The position numbers and the translations under genes are program-made. DNA of 64,000 nucleotides. It comes from Candidatus Nanopelagicales bacterium (GTDB lineage Bacteria > Actinomycetota > Actinomycetes > S36-B12). The number at the start of each line of letters is the position of its first letter. Position 1 is the first letter of the stretch. Positions 20,880 through 28,010 of this stretch are shown in pieces. The stretch lies in assembly GCA_018402075.1 (NCBI GenBank), contig JAGYJP010000002.1:62001-126000 (forward strand), written 5' to 3'. Under the pieces are notes generated by a model. That model was not told where the DNA came from, did no database searches, and saw only the letters and a program-made list of their open reading frames with translations.

Positions 20880-20885
20880 TTCGTG

Positions 20886-20891
20886 AGTCTA
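20886..20891 (-). promoter_or_regulatory. -10 box of a leaderless promoter
   Basis: TAGACT on the minus strand lies 6 bases before the GTG at 20879. Confidence 0.55.
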
Positions 20892-20959
20892 GTGAATCGC
20901 ATCAACACCTTTTTGGAATTCTCGACTCGGGGCCGTGCAATCTGCCTGTCCTTTGAGCG

Positions 20960-20965
20960 TAGGTT
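20960..20965 (+). promoter_or_regulatory. -10 box of a leaderless promoter
   Basis: TAGGTT lies 6 bases before the ATG at 20972, divergent from the membrane protein promoter 70 bases away. Confidence 0.6.
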
Positions 20966-20971
20966 TAGCCT

Positions 20972-22117
20972 ATGAACGCTACTTCCTCCTCAGTTGATCC
21001 AGCTACCTTCAGCCCTGTTCCCTTGGACTTGATCATTCAGGCTCCCAAGGCGCTTCTGCATGATCACTTGGATGGGGGTTTGCGTCCGCAGACGGTGTTG
21101 GAATTAGCGGAGGAGGTTGGGTACGCGGATTTGCCTGCCCAGGATGCTGAGTCCTTGGGCCGCTGGTTTTCTGAGGCTGCCTATTCGGGTTCACTCGAGC
21201 GTTATTTGGAGACTTTTAAACACACTGTTGGTGTGACACAGACCAAGTCGGCTCTGACGCGGGTTGCACGAGAGTGCGCGGAGGATTTAGCTGCAGACGG
21301 TGTGGTGTACGCGGAGATTCGGTATGCGCCCGAGTTGCACGTTGAGAAAGGATTGAACGAACACCAGATCATTGAAGCGGTGTTGGACGGTTTCGCTCAA
21401 GGTGTTGCGGCAATCAAAGCTGGGGGCCGGACATTGCGGGTTGGTGTGTTGTTGACGGCCATGCGTACGGCGGCGAATGCTCGCCAGATCGCTGAGTTAT
21501 CTGTTGAGTATCGGAATAAGGGTGTTGTTGGTTTTGATATTGCAGGAGCTGAAGCAGGATTCCCACCCACCCGTCACTTAGATGCCTTTGAATATTTGCG
21601 CAGGGAGAATGCCCACTTCACCATTCACGCGGGTGAGGCTTTTGGGTTGCCGTCTATCTGGGAAGCGATTCAGTGGTGCGGGGCAGATCGGTTGGGTCAC
21701 GGCGTTCGGATTATGGATGACATCACGGTGGATTCATCCGGTAATGCAACCTTGGGTGGTTTGGCCGCGTATGTTCGCGATCGCCGGATTCCACTTGAGT
21801 TATGTCCATCGTCCAATGTTCAAACAGGTGCCTCGGAGTCAATTGCGACGCACCCCATTGGGCTGCTGCGCAAGTTGGGTTTCCGAGTAACGGTCAACAC
21901 CGATAACCGATTAATGTCGGGAACATCCATGTCTCACGAAATGAAATTGCTCAGTGAGGCATTCGGTTGGGGATTGAAGGATCTGGAGTGGTTGACCATT
22001 AACGCCATGAAGAGCGCGTTTATCAGTTTTGATGAACGCTTGGAGATCATCAATAATCAAATCAAGCCCGGTTACGCTGAAATTCGCTCGGAACTTGCTT
22101 CGAGAATTAATCGTTAA
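20972..22117 (+). CDS. add: Adenosine deaminase
   Basis: A 381-residue metal-dependent deaminase that converts adenosine and deoxyadenosine to inosine forms. Zinc ligands and catalytic residues are in the expected order: HDHLDGG near residue 30, FTIHAGE near residue 218, [13 protein letters not shown] and [10 protein letters not shown]. An N-terminal tail of about 20 residues precedes the fold. The length matches actinobacterial Add. Product inosine would pass to the nucleoside hydrolase or purine nucleoside phosphorylase encoded in this window. Confidence 0.96.
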   Translation: MNATSSSVDPATFSPVPLDLIIQAPKALLHDHLDGGLRPQTVLELAEEVGYADLPAQDAESLGRWFSEAAYSGSLERYLETFKHTVGVTQTKSALTRVARECAEDLAADGVVYAEIRYAPELHVEKGLNEHQIIEAVLDGFAQGVAAIKAGGRTLRVGVLLTAMRTAANARQIAELSVEYRNKGVVGFDIAGAEAGFPPTRHLDAFEYLRRENAHFTIHAGEAFGLPSIWEAIQWCGADRLGHGVRIMDDITVDSSGNATLGGLAAYVRDRRIPLELCPSSNVQTGASESIATHPIGLLRKLGFRVTVNTDNRLMSGTSMSHEMKLLSEAFGWGLKDLEWLTINAMKSAFISFDERLEIINNQIKPGYAEIRSELASRINR

Positions 22118-22254
22118 TTTCGATTCATCTCATAGATATTTTCATAGATATTGGCGTATCCACAGGCGGTATTTTCTTGGCCAGCCACCCACAGACTCGC
22201 GCATCAGGTGGGCGATTAGCCCTGTTGGTGGCAGATTTCCGCTAAGAAAACCGA
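22118..22254. other. Intergenic region after add
   Basis: This stretch holds a CATAGATATT direct repeat at 22131-22140 and 22143-22152 and no recognisable gene or terminator. Confidence 0.4.
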
Positions 22255-22286
22255 AATTCTTTACTTTTTGTATTTAATTCTTTACT
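22255..22286 (+). promoter_or_regulatory. Candidate operator: AATTCTTTACT direct repeat
   Basis: The 11-base sequence AATTCTTTACT occurs at 22255-22265 and 22276-22286, 21 bases apart (two helical turns). The second copy overlaps the -10 box of the antitoxin gene, as expected for autoregulation by the AbrB-fold protein. Confidence 0.5.
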
Positions 22287-22288
22287 CT
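22283..22288 (+). promoter_or_regulatory. -10 box of a leaderless promoter
   Basis: TACTCT lies 6 bases before the GTG at 22295 and favours that start over upstream in-frame codons. Confidence 0.5.
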
Positions 22289-22294
22289 GTGGAG

Positions 22295-22540
22295 GTGGCC
22301 GGAACCGTGTCCAGTAAAGGACAGATCACTATTCCCAAGAAGGTGCGGGATGCATTAGGCATTGAGCAGGGGGATGCACTGGAGTTTGAAGTTCGAGGAC
22401 AGGAATGCGTTCTGCGAAAGAGAGAAAAGTCCGCGTCTGGCATTGATTGGAACCGTGTCTACGGTGTTGTCGATCTTGGAGGTCGGACGACAGACGAGGT
22501 CATGAACGAATTGCGCCCGGTTCGTGCGTGGGATGAGTGA
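22295..22540 (+). CDS. vapB: AbrB/MazE-fold antitoxin (VapB type)
   Basis: An 81-residue protein whose first 45 residues form an AbrB/SpoVT swapped-hairpin DNA-binding fold, seen in [20 protein letters not shown] and in [17 protein letters not shown]. The C-terminal 35 residues, acidic and Trp-containing, are expected to wrap around and block the toxin. The GTG at 22295 is chosen from the -10 box. The PIN toxin gene follows after 15 bases. Antitoxins of this kind repress their own operon, and a direct repeat over the promoter fits that. Confidence 0.85.
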   Translation: MAGTVSSKGQITIPKKVRDALGIEQGDALEFEVRGQECVLRKREKSASGIDWNRVYGVVDLGGRTTDEVMNELRPVRAWDE

Positions 22541-22555
22541 CAGGATTGATCCTTC

Positions 22556-22978
22556 ATGACCACAACCGCAATTGATTCCAATATTTTGATTGATATTGTC
22601 AGTGCTGATCCCACTTTCGGTCCAAGCGCTAAAGCTGCTTTGGAAACTTGCGCACAAGAAGGTGTCCTGATTGTTTGTCCAGAAGTTGTTGCCGAGTTTG
22701 CTACCGGCTGTAGTTCAGCGGCGGACTCGTTACTCATTCTGGAGCTACTAAAAATTAATTACCGGGATATTGGTATGCCTGCCGCAGCCCAAGCAGGGGA
22801 AGTGCGCTCCAGAAAGAACAATGGCGGACGAATTCTTGCCGATTACTTCATTGCCGTACATGCTGCGGCGCACGCGGATCGATTACTCACTCGCGATAGT
22901 GGGTTTGCTCGACTGGACATACCGGGGTTAGTTGTTGTTACTCCACCCTCGCTGATTGCAGGGGCTTCCGAAAATTAG
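22556..22978 (+). CDS. vapC: PIN-domain ribonuclease toxin (VapC family)
   Basis: A 140-residue PIN domain, the usual length for VapC. The acidic catalytic set is present: Asp7 in AIDSNILID, Glu47 in VVAEF, Asp96 in LADYFIAVHA and Asp114 in TRDSGF. VapC toxins are Mg2+-dependent RNases that cut tRNA or rRNA; the target here cannot be told. It is paired with the AbrB-fold antitoxin immediately upstream. Together with the second PIN module it sits between add and the aldehyde dehydrogenase genes. Confidence 0.9.
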   Translation: MTTTAIDSNILIDIVSADPTFGPSAKAALETCAQEGVLIVCPEVVAEFATGCSSAADSLLILELLKINYRDIGMPAAAQAGEVRSRKNNGGRILADYFIAVHAAAHADRLLTRDSGFARLDIPGLVVVTPPSLIAGASEN

Positions 22979-23008
22979 GTGTACCACCTTATTCTTGTGG
23001 TGGTACAC
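22979..23008 (+). promoter_or_regulatory. Inverted-repeat operator of the second PIN module
   Basis: GTGTACCACC (22979-22988) and GGTGGTACAC (22999-23008) form a perfect 10-base inverted repeat with a 10-base spacer. The right arm overlaps the -10 box TACACT, so binding there would block transcription of the antitoxin-toxin pair. Confidence 0.7.
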
Positions 23009-23009
23009 T
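23004..23009 (+). promoter_or_regulatory. -10 box of a leaderless promoter
   Basis: TACACT lies 6 bases before the ATG at 23016 and shares bases with the operator. Confidence 0.6.
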
Positions 23010-23015
23010 TGAACT

Positions 23016-23282
23016 ATGCCAACACTTCGACCGAGAATTCAAGTGACGGAGACCTCGGAATTGACGCAAGCTCTCGCTATTGCGGAGGAGCTGTGGCCTG
23101 GGGAGTCAAAGTCTTCCCGGGTGTGCCGCTTGGCGGCCCTCGGCGCGGAATCTGCCATTGAGCGGCGCTTTGCTCAGACTCTGGAGAGGCAGCAAGCCAT
23201 TGCGGAATTGCAGCGCGAATTGGGTGACACTTTTGCCGGACTGACTTTGAAAGAAGTGCGGGCCGCGTGGGATCGGGATTAG
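23016..23282 (+). CDS. Antitoxin of a PIN-toxin pair, no named family recognised
   Basis: An 88-residue protein. Residues 1-45 (including TLRPRIQVTETSELTQALA and ESKSSRVCRLAALGAESAIERR) have the strand-helix-helix outline of ribbon-helix-helix repressors, and the last 40 residues are helical and charged, as antitoxin tails are. The identification rests on context: a perfect operator at the promoter, a 16-base overlap with a PIN toxin gene, and small size. It is not related in sequence to the AbrB-type antitoxin next door. Confidence 0.7.
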   Translation: MPTLRPRIQVTETSELTQALAIAEELWPGESKSSRVCRLAALGAESAIERRFAQTLERQQAIAELQRELGDTFAGLTLKEVRAAWDRD

Positions 23283-23662
23283 TACTTGATGCGAGTGCGT
23301 TTATTGCTTTGCTTAATCCCCGAGACGCGCACCACGCCGACTCGATAGATCTCGCAGGGGCGCCAGTTTGGGATCGGGGTTTATTTCTCCACGAAGTCTC
23401 CCTTGCAGAATGTCTGGTTGGGGCGACAAGCGCGGATTCAGTGGATCTCATGATTCGTGAAATCGAACGAATAAAAATTCAAGTTGTAGATTCGAGGGGT
23501 ATAGGCGGTGCGCAGCGAATTGCAGCACTAAGACAACAAACCAGGTGCTCGCTGCCCGACTGCTACGTACTTGACGGCGCCTTAGAAGAAAACTTGACCC
23601 TTGGGACTTTTGATCAACGAATGCTCGCTGCGGCAAAAAAGTTGGGTATTGGCCTGCCCTAG
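23267..23662 (+). CDS. vapC: PIN-domain toxin, second module
   Basis: This 131-residue PIN domain carries Asp8 (VLDASAFIALL), Glu48 (LAECLVG), Asp98 (LPDCYVL) and Asp116 (TFDQRM), a complete catalytic set for a VapC-type RNase. The GTG start overlaps the antitoxin gene by 16 bases. Its sequence differs from the first toxin, so the two modules are not a recent duplication. The 3' end overlaps the convergent aldehyde dehydrogenase-like gene by four bases. Confidence 0.85.
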   Translation: MGSGLVLDASAFIALLNPRDAHHADSIDLAGAPVWDRGLFLHEVSLAECLVGATSADSVDLMIREIERIKIQVVDSRGIGGAQRIAALRQQTRCSLPDCYVLDGALEENLTLGTFDQRMLAAAKKLGIGLP

Positions 23663-24534
23663 ACACCCATCGGGTGCCACACGGTCTTTATTTCCGTGAA
23701 CGCACGTACGCGGGAAAGCGTTGGGGTTGCAGAGAAATCCGGGTTCGCAGGTGCGGTGCGCACGCGCTTCACCGTTCCAGCTGCATCCGACTCCAACTGG
23801 GTGAGCAGTTCATGATCGGTAATGCCGGTCAGGTCAAGGGCGTTGACATCTGCATGTGTTGCTAGGTGCGGCATGATCTCAGCCGGGTCACCGGTGAGAA
23901 TATTGATATTGCCGCCAATGACATCGCTTGTTGCTAGGCACTCACTCAATGTGATCGCGGGAATGGGATGGGTGTAACTGGCGATCACGATCACGGAGTT
24001 ACCGGTCATGACAATCGGGGCGATCACACTGATCAGACCGAGCAGGCTAGGGGAGTCGGGCGCAACGGCAGCTACAACACCGGTGGGTTCAGGAACACTG
24101 AAGTTGAAGAAGGAACCGGCCACCGGGTTGGTGTTACCAATTACCTGCGAGTACTTGTCCGCCCAGCCGGCATACCAGACCATGCGGTCAATAGCTGCAT
24201 TTACCTGATTGGTTGCTTTCTTGGCGCTCACACCTTCAGAGTCTTGAATGTCATGAACGAATTGGTCCCTGCGACCCTCCATGACTTCAGCAATGCGGTA
24301 GAGCACCTGGCCGCGGTTATAGGCGGTGGCCTTGGACCACGCGGTGAATGCACTGCGGGCGGCAATGACAGCGTCGCGAGCATCCTTGCGACTGGCCATA
24401 GCGATATTGGCGAGGAACTCGCCGTGTGAGTTGGTGGCTTCGTAAGTGCGGCCGGATTCACTGCGCGGGAATGCGCCGCCAATGAAGAGCTTGTGGGTCT
24501 TGCGGATCTTGACTCTGTCATTGCTGTTGATCAT
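23659..24534 (-). CDS. Short aldehyde dehydrogenase-like protein lacking the catalytic cysteine
   Basis: A 291-residue protein that aligns with the N-terminal NAD-binding half of aldehyde dehydrogenases (LFIGGAFPRSESGRTYEATN, DKYSQVIGNTNPVAGSFF, PTGVVAAVAPDSPSLLGLI) and then stops before the domain with the nucleophilic Cys. In the usual Pro-Trp-Asn-Phe position it has PDSPSL, and the ELGG Glu motif is missing, so it should be inactive alone. The gene overlaps the full-length aldehyde dehydrogenase upstream by four bases. The pair recalls ALDH16, in which a normal ALDH domain is fused to a second, catalytically dead one. It is probably an accessory subunit, not a pseudogene. Confidence 0.8.
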   Translation of the reverse strand: MINSNDRVKIRKTHKLFIGGAFPRSESGRTYEATNSHGEFLANIAMASRKDARDAVIAARSAFTAWSKATAYNRGQVLYRIAEVMEGRRDQFVHDIQDSEGVSAKKATNQVNAAIDRMVWYAGWADKYSQVIGNTNPVAGSFFNFSVPEPTGVVAAVAPDSPSLLGLISVIAPIVMTGNSVIVIASYTHPIPAITLSECLATSDVIGGNINILTGDPAEIMPHLATHADVNALDLTGITDHELLTQLESDAAGTVKRVRTAPANPDFSATPTLSRVRAFTEIKTVWHPMGV

Positions 24535-25973
24535 GATGGATCCTCCACGCGTAGGTAGGCACCTAATCCTTGGACTCCGCCCTCACGGCCAAAGCCTGAC
24601 TCCTTATAACCGCCGAAAGGACTGGTGGGGTCGAACCTGTTGAACGTGTTGGCCCAGACAACACCGGCGCGCATCTTGTTGGCCATCCAAAGAATGCGAC
24701 TGCCTTTCTCCGTCCAGATTCCCGCACTCAGACCGTACGGCGTGTTATTGGCTTTCTCCACGGCTTCATCTGGCGTGCGGAAGGTGAGCACGCTGAGCAC
24801 CGGACCAAAAATTTCCTCGCGGGCAATTCGGTGCGCTTGGGTGACATTGGTAAATACGGTGGGGGCAAACCAGAAACCTTTCTCGGGGATCGCGCAGTCC
24901 GGGCTCCAGCGTTCGGCGCCCTCGTCTTCGCCACTCTTGGTCAGATCAATGATCCGGTTGAGTTGCTCGCGGGAATTAATGGCACCAATGTCAGTGTTTT
25001 TATCCAGTGGGTCGCCCAGCCGCAGTGTTTGTAGTCGGCGCTTGAGTGCGTCAATCACGTGCTCGGCAATACTTTCCTGCACCAGAAGTCTGCTGCCTGC
25101 ACAACACACATGACCCTGGTTGAAGTAGATGCCGTTAACAATTCCTTCGATCGCTTGATCAATCGGGGCGTCATCGAAAACAATATTCGCGGCCTTGCCA
25201 CCCAACTCGAGTGTTAAGCGTTTATCGGTGCCGGCAACTTGCCGTTGAATTGCTTGCCCCACGGCGGTGCTGCCGGTGAATGCAATCTTGTTGACATCCG
25301 GGTGTTCCACGAGCATGCGCCCGGTGTCACCAGCGCCGGTAATGATGTTGACTACGCCGGGCGGAAGGTCAGCCTGCTGGCACACCTCCGCGAATAACAG
25401 AGCAGTGAGCGGTGTTGTTTCCGCTGGCTTGAGCACCACCGTGTTGCCAGCGGCGAGAGCTGGTGCGATCTTCCAAGCAAGCATGAGCAGCGGGAAATTC
25501 CACGGAATGATCTGCGCGGCAACACCGAGTGCTTGTGGATTGCTGCCGTATCCGGCGAACTCGAGTTTGTCCGCCCAGCCCGCGTGATAGAAGAAGTGCG
25601 CAGCGGCGAGGGGAACATCAACATCGCGTGACTCTTTAATTGGCTTGCCGTTGTCCATGCTCTCCAGCACGGCAAACTCGCGGGCCCGCTCCTGCATGAT
25701 TCGCGCAATGCGAAATAGGTACTTGCCCCGATCGGCACCAGACATTCGTGACCAGGTTTTGTCGTACGCCTTGCGGGCAGCAGCAACGGCAGCATTGACA
25801 TCGGCCTGATTAGCTTCAGCGACCTCAGCGAGTACTTCTTCGGTAGCAGGATTGATTGTTTTGAACGCGGTGCCATGCCCTGGGGTGAACTCACCATTAA
25901 TGAACAGGTCGTAGCTGCTCATTATGTTCACAATCGAGGTGGACTCGGGTGCTGGTGCGTAATCGAAAGTCAT
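24531..25973 (-). CDS. Aldehyde dehydrogenase, catalytic partner of an ALDH16-like pair
   Basis: A 480-residue complete ALDH: PWNFPLLMLAWK, ELGGKAANIVF with the general-base Glu, GHVCCAGSRL with the nucleophilic Cys, EEIFGPVLSVL and the ending FGGYKESGFGREGG. It lies 25 bases after deoC and overlaps the short ALDH-like gene by four bases. In this context it probably oxidises acetaldehyde released by DeoC from deoxyribose 5-phosphate; that is inference. The ATG at 25973 follows an AGAGAA site by 6 bases; a longer frame to 26093 overlaps deoC and has no similarity. Confidence 0.88.
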   Translation of the reverse strand: MTFDYAPAPESTSIVNIMSSYDLFINGEFTPGHGTAFKTINPATEEVLAEVAEANQADVNAAVAAARKAYDKTWSRMSGADRGKYLFRIARIMQERAREFAVLESMDNGKPIKESRDVDVPLAAAHFFYHAGWADKLEFAGYGSNPQALGVAAQIIPWNFPLLMLAWKIAPALAAGNTVVLKPAETTPLTALLFAEVCQQADLPPGVVNIITGAGDTGRMLVEHPDVNKIAFTGSTAVGQAIQRQVAGTDKRLTLELGGKAANIVFDDAPIDQAIEGIVNGIYFNQGHVCCAGSRLLVQESIAEHVIDALKRRLQTLRLGDPLDKNTDIGAINSREQLNRIIDLTKSGEDEGAERWSPDCAIPEKGFWFAPTVFTNVTQAHRIAREEIFGPVLSVLTFRTPDEAVEKANNTPYGLSAGIWTEKGSRILWMANKMRAGVVWANTFNRFDPTSPFGGYKESGFGREGGVQGLGAYLRVEDPS

Positions 25974-25998
25974 GTCGGTTCTCTTTCGCTCTCGTCGT

Positions 25999-26919
25999 CT
26001 AATCGATGGTGACGTAGTCGGGGCCGGAGTAATGGCCGGTGAGCATTTTCTGTCGCTGTAATAAAAGATCGTTAAGAAGTGTGGAAGCACCAAAACGGAA
26101 ATAGTCCGGGGTCAACCAATCCTCACCCACAGTTTCGTTGACCAACACCAGGTACTTGATGGCGTCTTTGCTGGTGCGAATGCCACCCGCAGCCTTCACA
26201 CCAATTCGCGTTCCTGTTTGGGTGTAGTAGTCCCGCACCGCCTCGAGCATGACCAGTGTCACGGGAAGAGTCGCAGCAGGTGTCACCTTGCCAGTGCTGG
26301 TCTTAATGAAATCCGCACCCGAGCGCATGGCGAGGTAACTTGCTCGCTTGACATTGTCGAGTGTCTTGAGTTCACCGGTCTCCAGAATTACTTTCAGGTG
26401 AGCGGGACCGCAGGCTTCCTTGACCGCTTCAATCTCCCGAGCGACTTTGGCGTAATCACCGGAAAGAAATGCGCCGCGATCAATCACCATGTCGATTTCA
26501 TCTGCACCAGCAGCGACGGCTTCTTTGGTGTCCAGAAGTTTCACTTCGAGGCTGGCGCGACCACTGGGGAAGGCGGTTGCCACAGCGGCCACATGAATGC
26601 GATTGCCCACAACGCTGCGTGCCGTTTCCACCAGGTCGCCGTACACACACACCGCGGCCACGCTGGGAGTCGTCAGATCTGTGGGATCAGGATGCAGAGC
26701 TTTGCTGCACATGGCCTTGACTTTGCCGGGTGTGTCAGCACCCTCAAGGGTGGTGAGATCCACCATGCTGATCGCAGTGTCAATCGCCCACAGCTTGGAT
26801 TCCTTTTTAATGGAGCGAGTACCAAGCGCTGCGGCCCGAGCTTCAGCGCCAACTTGGTCAACACCGGGAAGCCCTTCGAGGAAGCCCCGAACGTCGCTGG
26901 CGGGAAGTGGTGAACTCAC
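25999..26919 (-). CDS. deoC: Deoxyribose-phosphate aldolase
   Basis: A 306-residue class I aldolase that cleaves 2-deoxyribose 5-phosphate to glyceraldehyde 3-phosphate and acetaldehyde. The Schiff-base Lys lies in ADFIKTSTGK, and the second active-site Lys in IGVKAAGGIRT. DEIDMVIDRGAFLSGDY and VCVYGDLVETAR are further family stretches. It is longer than the 220-260 residue short form, with an N-terminal extension like DeoC of many actinobacteria and animals. It starts the deoC-ALDH-ALDH-like operon from a leaderless promoter. Confidence 0.95.
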   Translation of the reverse strand: MSSPLPASDVRGFLEGLPGVDQVGAEARAAALGTRSIKKESKLWAIDTAISMVDLTTLEGADTPGKVKAMCSKALHPDPTDLTTPSVAAVCVYGDLVETARSVVGNRIHVAAVATAFPSGRASLEVKLLDTKEAVAAGADEIDMVIDRGAFLSGDYAKVAREIEAVKEACGPAHLKVILETGELKTLDNVKRASYLAMRSGADFIKTSTGKVTPAATLPVTLVMLEAVRDYYTQTGTRIGVKAAGGIRTSKDAIKYLVLVNETVGEDWLTPDYFRFGASTLLNDLLLQRQKMLTGHYSGPDYVTID

Positions 26920-26925
26920 GCGCCC

Positions 26926-26931
26926 ACTCTA
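26926..26931 (-). promoter_or_regulatory. -10 box of a leaderless promoter
   Basis: TAGAGT on the minus strand lies 6 bases before the GTG at 26919. Confidence 0.55.
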
Positions 26932-26985
26932 GACCCTGAAGGAAATCACCCTCCCGGATTTATTGCACTTGCAGTGAATGCCTGG

Positions 26986-27255
26986 CTATCGATAAACAGC
27001 CCGGCGATGACCGATGCGAAGAATGAGAACGAGGAAAACTTCATCTTCGAAGTGAGCAATGAGCCGGTAGTCACCTACCCGAAACCTCCATAAGCCAGCG
27101 AAGGCATCTCCAGCAAGTGGTTCGGCAAGGGACCGTGGATCTGTGCTGGGCTCTATTCGTTCAGAAAGAAAGCGGAGAATTCGCTCTCGTGCTGGGCGGT
27201 CTAGTCGCTGGAACTCTTTCTGTGCACGACGGTCGAACTCAATCTGCCAGGTCAT
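26986..27255 (-). CDS. relE: RelE/ParE-superfamily toxin
   Basis: An 89-residue protein with the RelE fold: MTWQIEFDRRAQKEFQRLD at the start, GLWRFRVGDYRLIAHF in the middle and the ending ILRIGHRRAVYR, where basic and Tyr residues act in ribosome-dependent mRNA cleavage. It overlaps the upstream antitoxin gene by 17 bases. Such toxins slow translation under stress. It stands 66 bases beyond the deoC start. Confidence 0.92.
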   Translation of the reverse strand: MTWQIEFDRRAQKEFQRLDRPARERILRFLSERIEPSTDPRSLAEPLAGDAFAGLWRFRVGDYRLIAHFEDEVFLVLILRIGHRRAVYR

Positions 27256-27469
27256 GTTCTGTCATGACCGTGGCGAGATCGACCGAGTCAGACAACCCAC
27301 GTCGGATATCACTCAATCTGGACTGAGCCAGATAGGCATCTTCAAGGTCGTCGATGGTTTCGTTTAATGCTTCTAATACGTAGTAGGACTTGGTGCGCCC
27401 TGTTTGGTTGGCGAGTTCCTCTAATCGAGCCGCCAACTGATCGGGTAGGCGAACGGATAGGGCGGTCAT
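27239..27469 (-). CDS. relB: Ribbon-helix-helix antitoxin of the RelE toxin
   Basis: A 76-residue protein with an N-terminal ribbon-helix-helix of the CopG/RelB kind (ALSVRLPDQLAARLEELANQTGRTKSYYVLEAL) and an acidic C-terminal tail. GAGGAG lies 5 bases before the ATG. It is expected to neutralise the RelE toxin and repress the operon. The region upstream carries two adjacent 18-base operator-like sites. Confidence 0.9.
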   Translation of the reverse strand: MTALSVRLPDQLAARLEELANQTGRTKSYYVLEALNETIDDLEDAYLAQSRLSDIRRGLSDSVDLATVMTEHDLAD

Positions 27470-27500
27470 CGATACTCCTCGCGCTCAGTGGAACTGATAC

Positions 27501-27536
27501 CGTACCACATGTATTACACGTAAGTCATGTCTTACG
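27501..27536 (-). promoter_or_regulatory. Two tandem 18-bp CGTAA-N8-TTACG operator candidates before relBE
   Basis: CGTAAG-N6-CTTACG (27519-27536) is a perfect inverted repeat, and the directly adjacent CGTAC-N8-TTACA (27501-27518) is an imperfect copy. Both match the pattern CGTAA-N8-TTACG that also stands before the XRE gene. They lie between the XRE stop and the relB start. Confidence 0.6.
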
Positions 27537-27549
27537 CGGTTGAGTGTTC

Positions 27550-27939
27550 TCATTCGACCTGTATGACCTTGAGCAGCTGAGTGATTTTCTGCGAGTTAAT
27601 TGGGGTGCCTTCGCGCAAGGGGCGAGATAGGTACTCGTCCTCGGAATCGGAAAGTGGTTCGAGGGTAACTCGCAATCCCAGTACAGAAGCAATATCGGCC
27701 AACGTTGAGATTGTTGGGTTGACTTGCTCTGCAGAGAAGAGCCTTCTTAGCGCCGCAGGTTCTAGTTGAAGACTGCGAGCAAGTTCCGCTTTTGTTAAGC
27801 CAAGGGAAGATCGCACGTTATCTAGCTGGTTCACCAGGGAATCAATGGTTGAAATTCTCAGTGACTCCACAATGTAAGCGCGGGCGAATTCAGGGTTCTT
27901 GAGATCCTCAGTGAGGTCGTCCCAAAACACGCTATTCAT
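27550..27939 (-). CDS. XRE-family helix-turn-helix regulator
   Basis: A 129-residue protein with a helix-turn-helix (about residues 38-95; QLDNVRSSLGLTKAELARSLQLEP and NPTISTLADIASVLGLRVTLEPL) after an N-terminal helical segment starting NSVFWDDL. That N-terminal segment with DLTEDLKNPEFARAYI is seen in HigA-like antitoxins, but no toxin gene accompanies it directly. It is followed after 80 bases by relBE. The shared operator pattern suggests it controls both itself and relBE. Confidence 0.8.
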   Translation of the reverse strand: MNSVFWDDLTEDLKNPEFARAYIVESLRISTIDSLVNQLDNVRSSLGLTKAELARSLQLEPAALRRLFSAEQVNPTISTLADIASVLGLRVTLEPLSDSEDEYLSRPLREGTPINSQKITQLLKVIQVE

Positions 27940-27968
27940 TGATATCTATACCTCCTCGTCACCCGTAG

Positions 27969-27986
27969 CGTAACAAATATGTTACG
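27969..27986 (-). promoter_or_regulatory. CGTAA-N8-TTACG operator before the XRE gene
   Basis: CGTAACA-AATA-TGTTACG is a perfect 7-base inverted repeat. It contains a TAACAT -10-like box on the minus strand, so binding would block the XRE promoter. Confidence 0.6.
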
Positions 27987-28010
27987 GATAGGCAAGGCAG
28001 TGGGTGGGAG

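Noticed and set aside
23659..24534. Treating the short ALDH-like gene as a pseudogene
   Set aside because: The frame is intact, it is translationally coupled to the full-length gene, and dead ALDH domains next to active ones are known from ALDH16.
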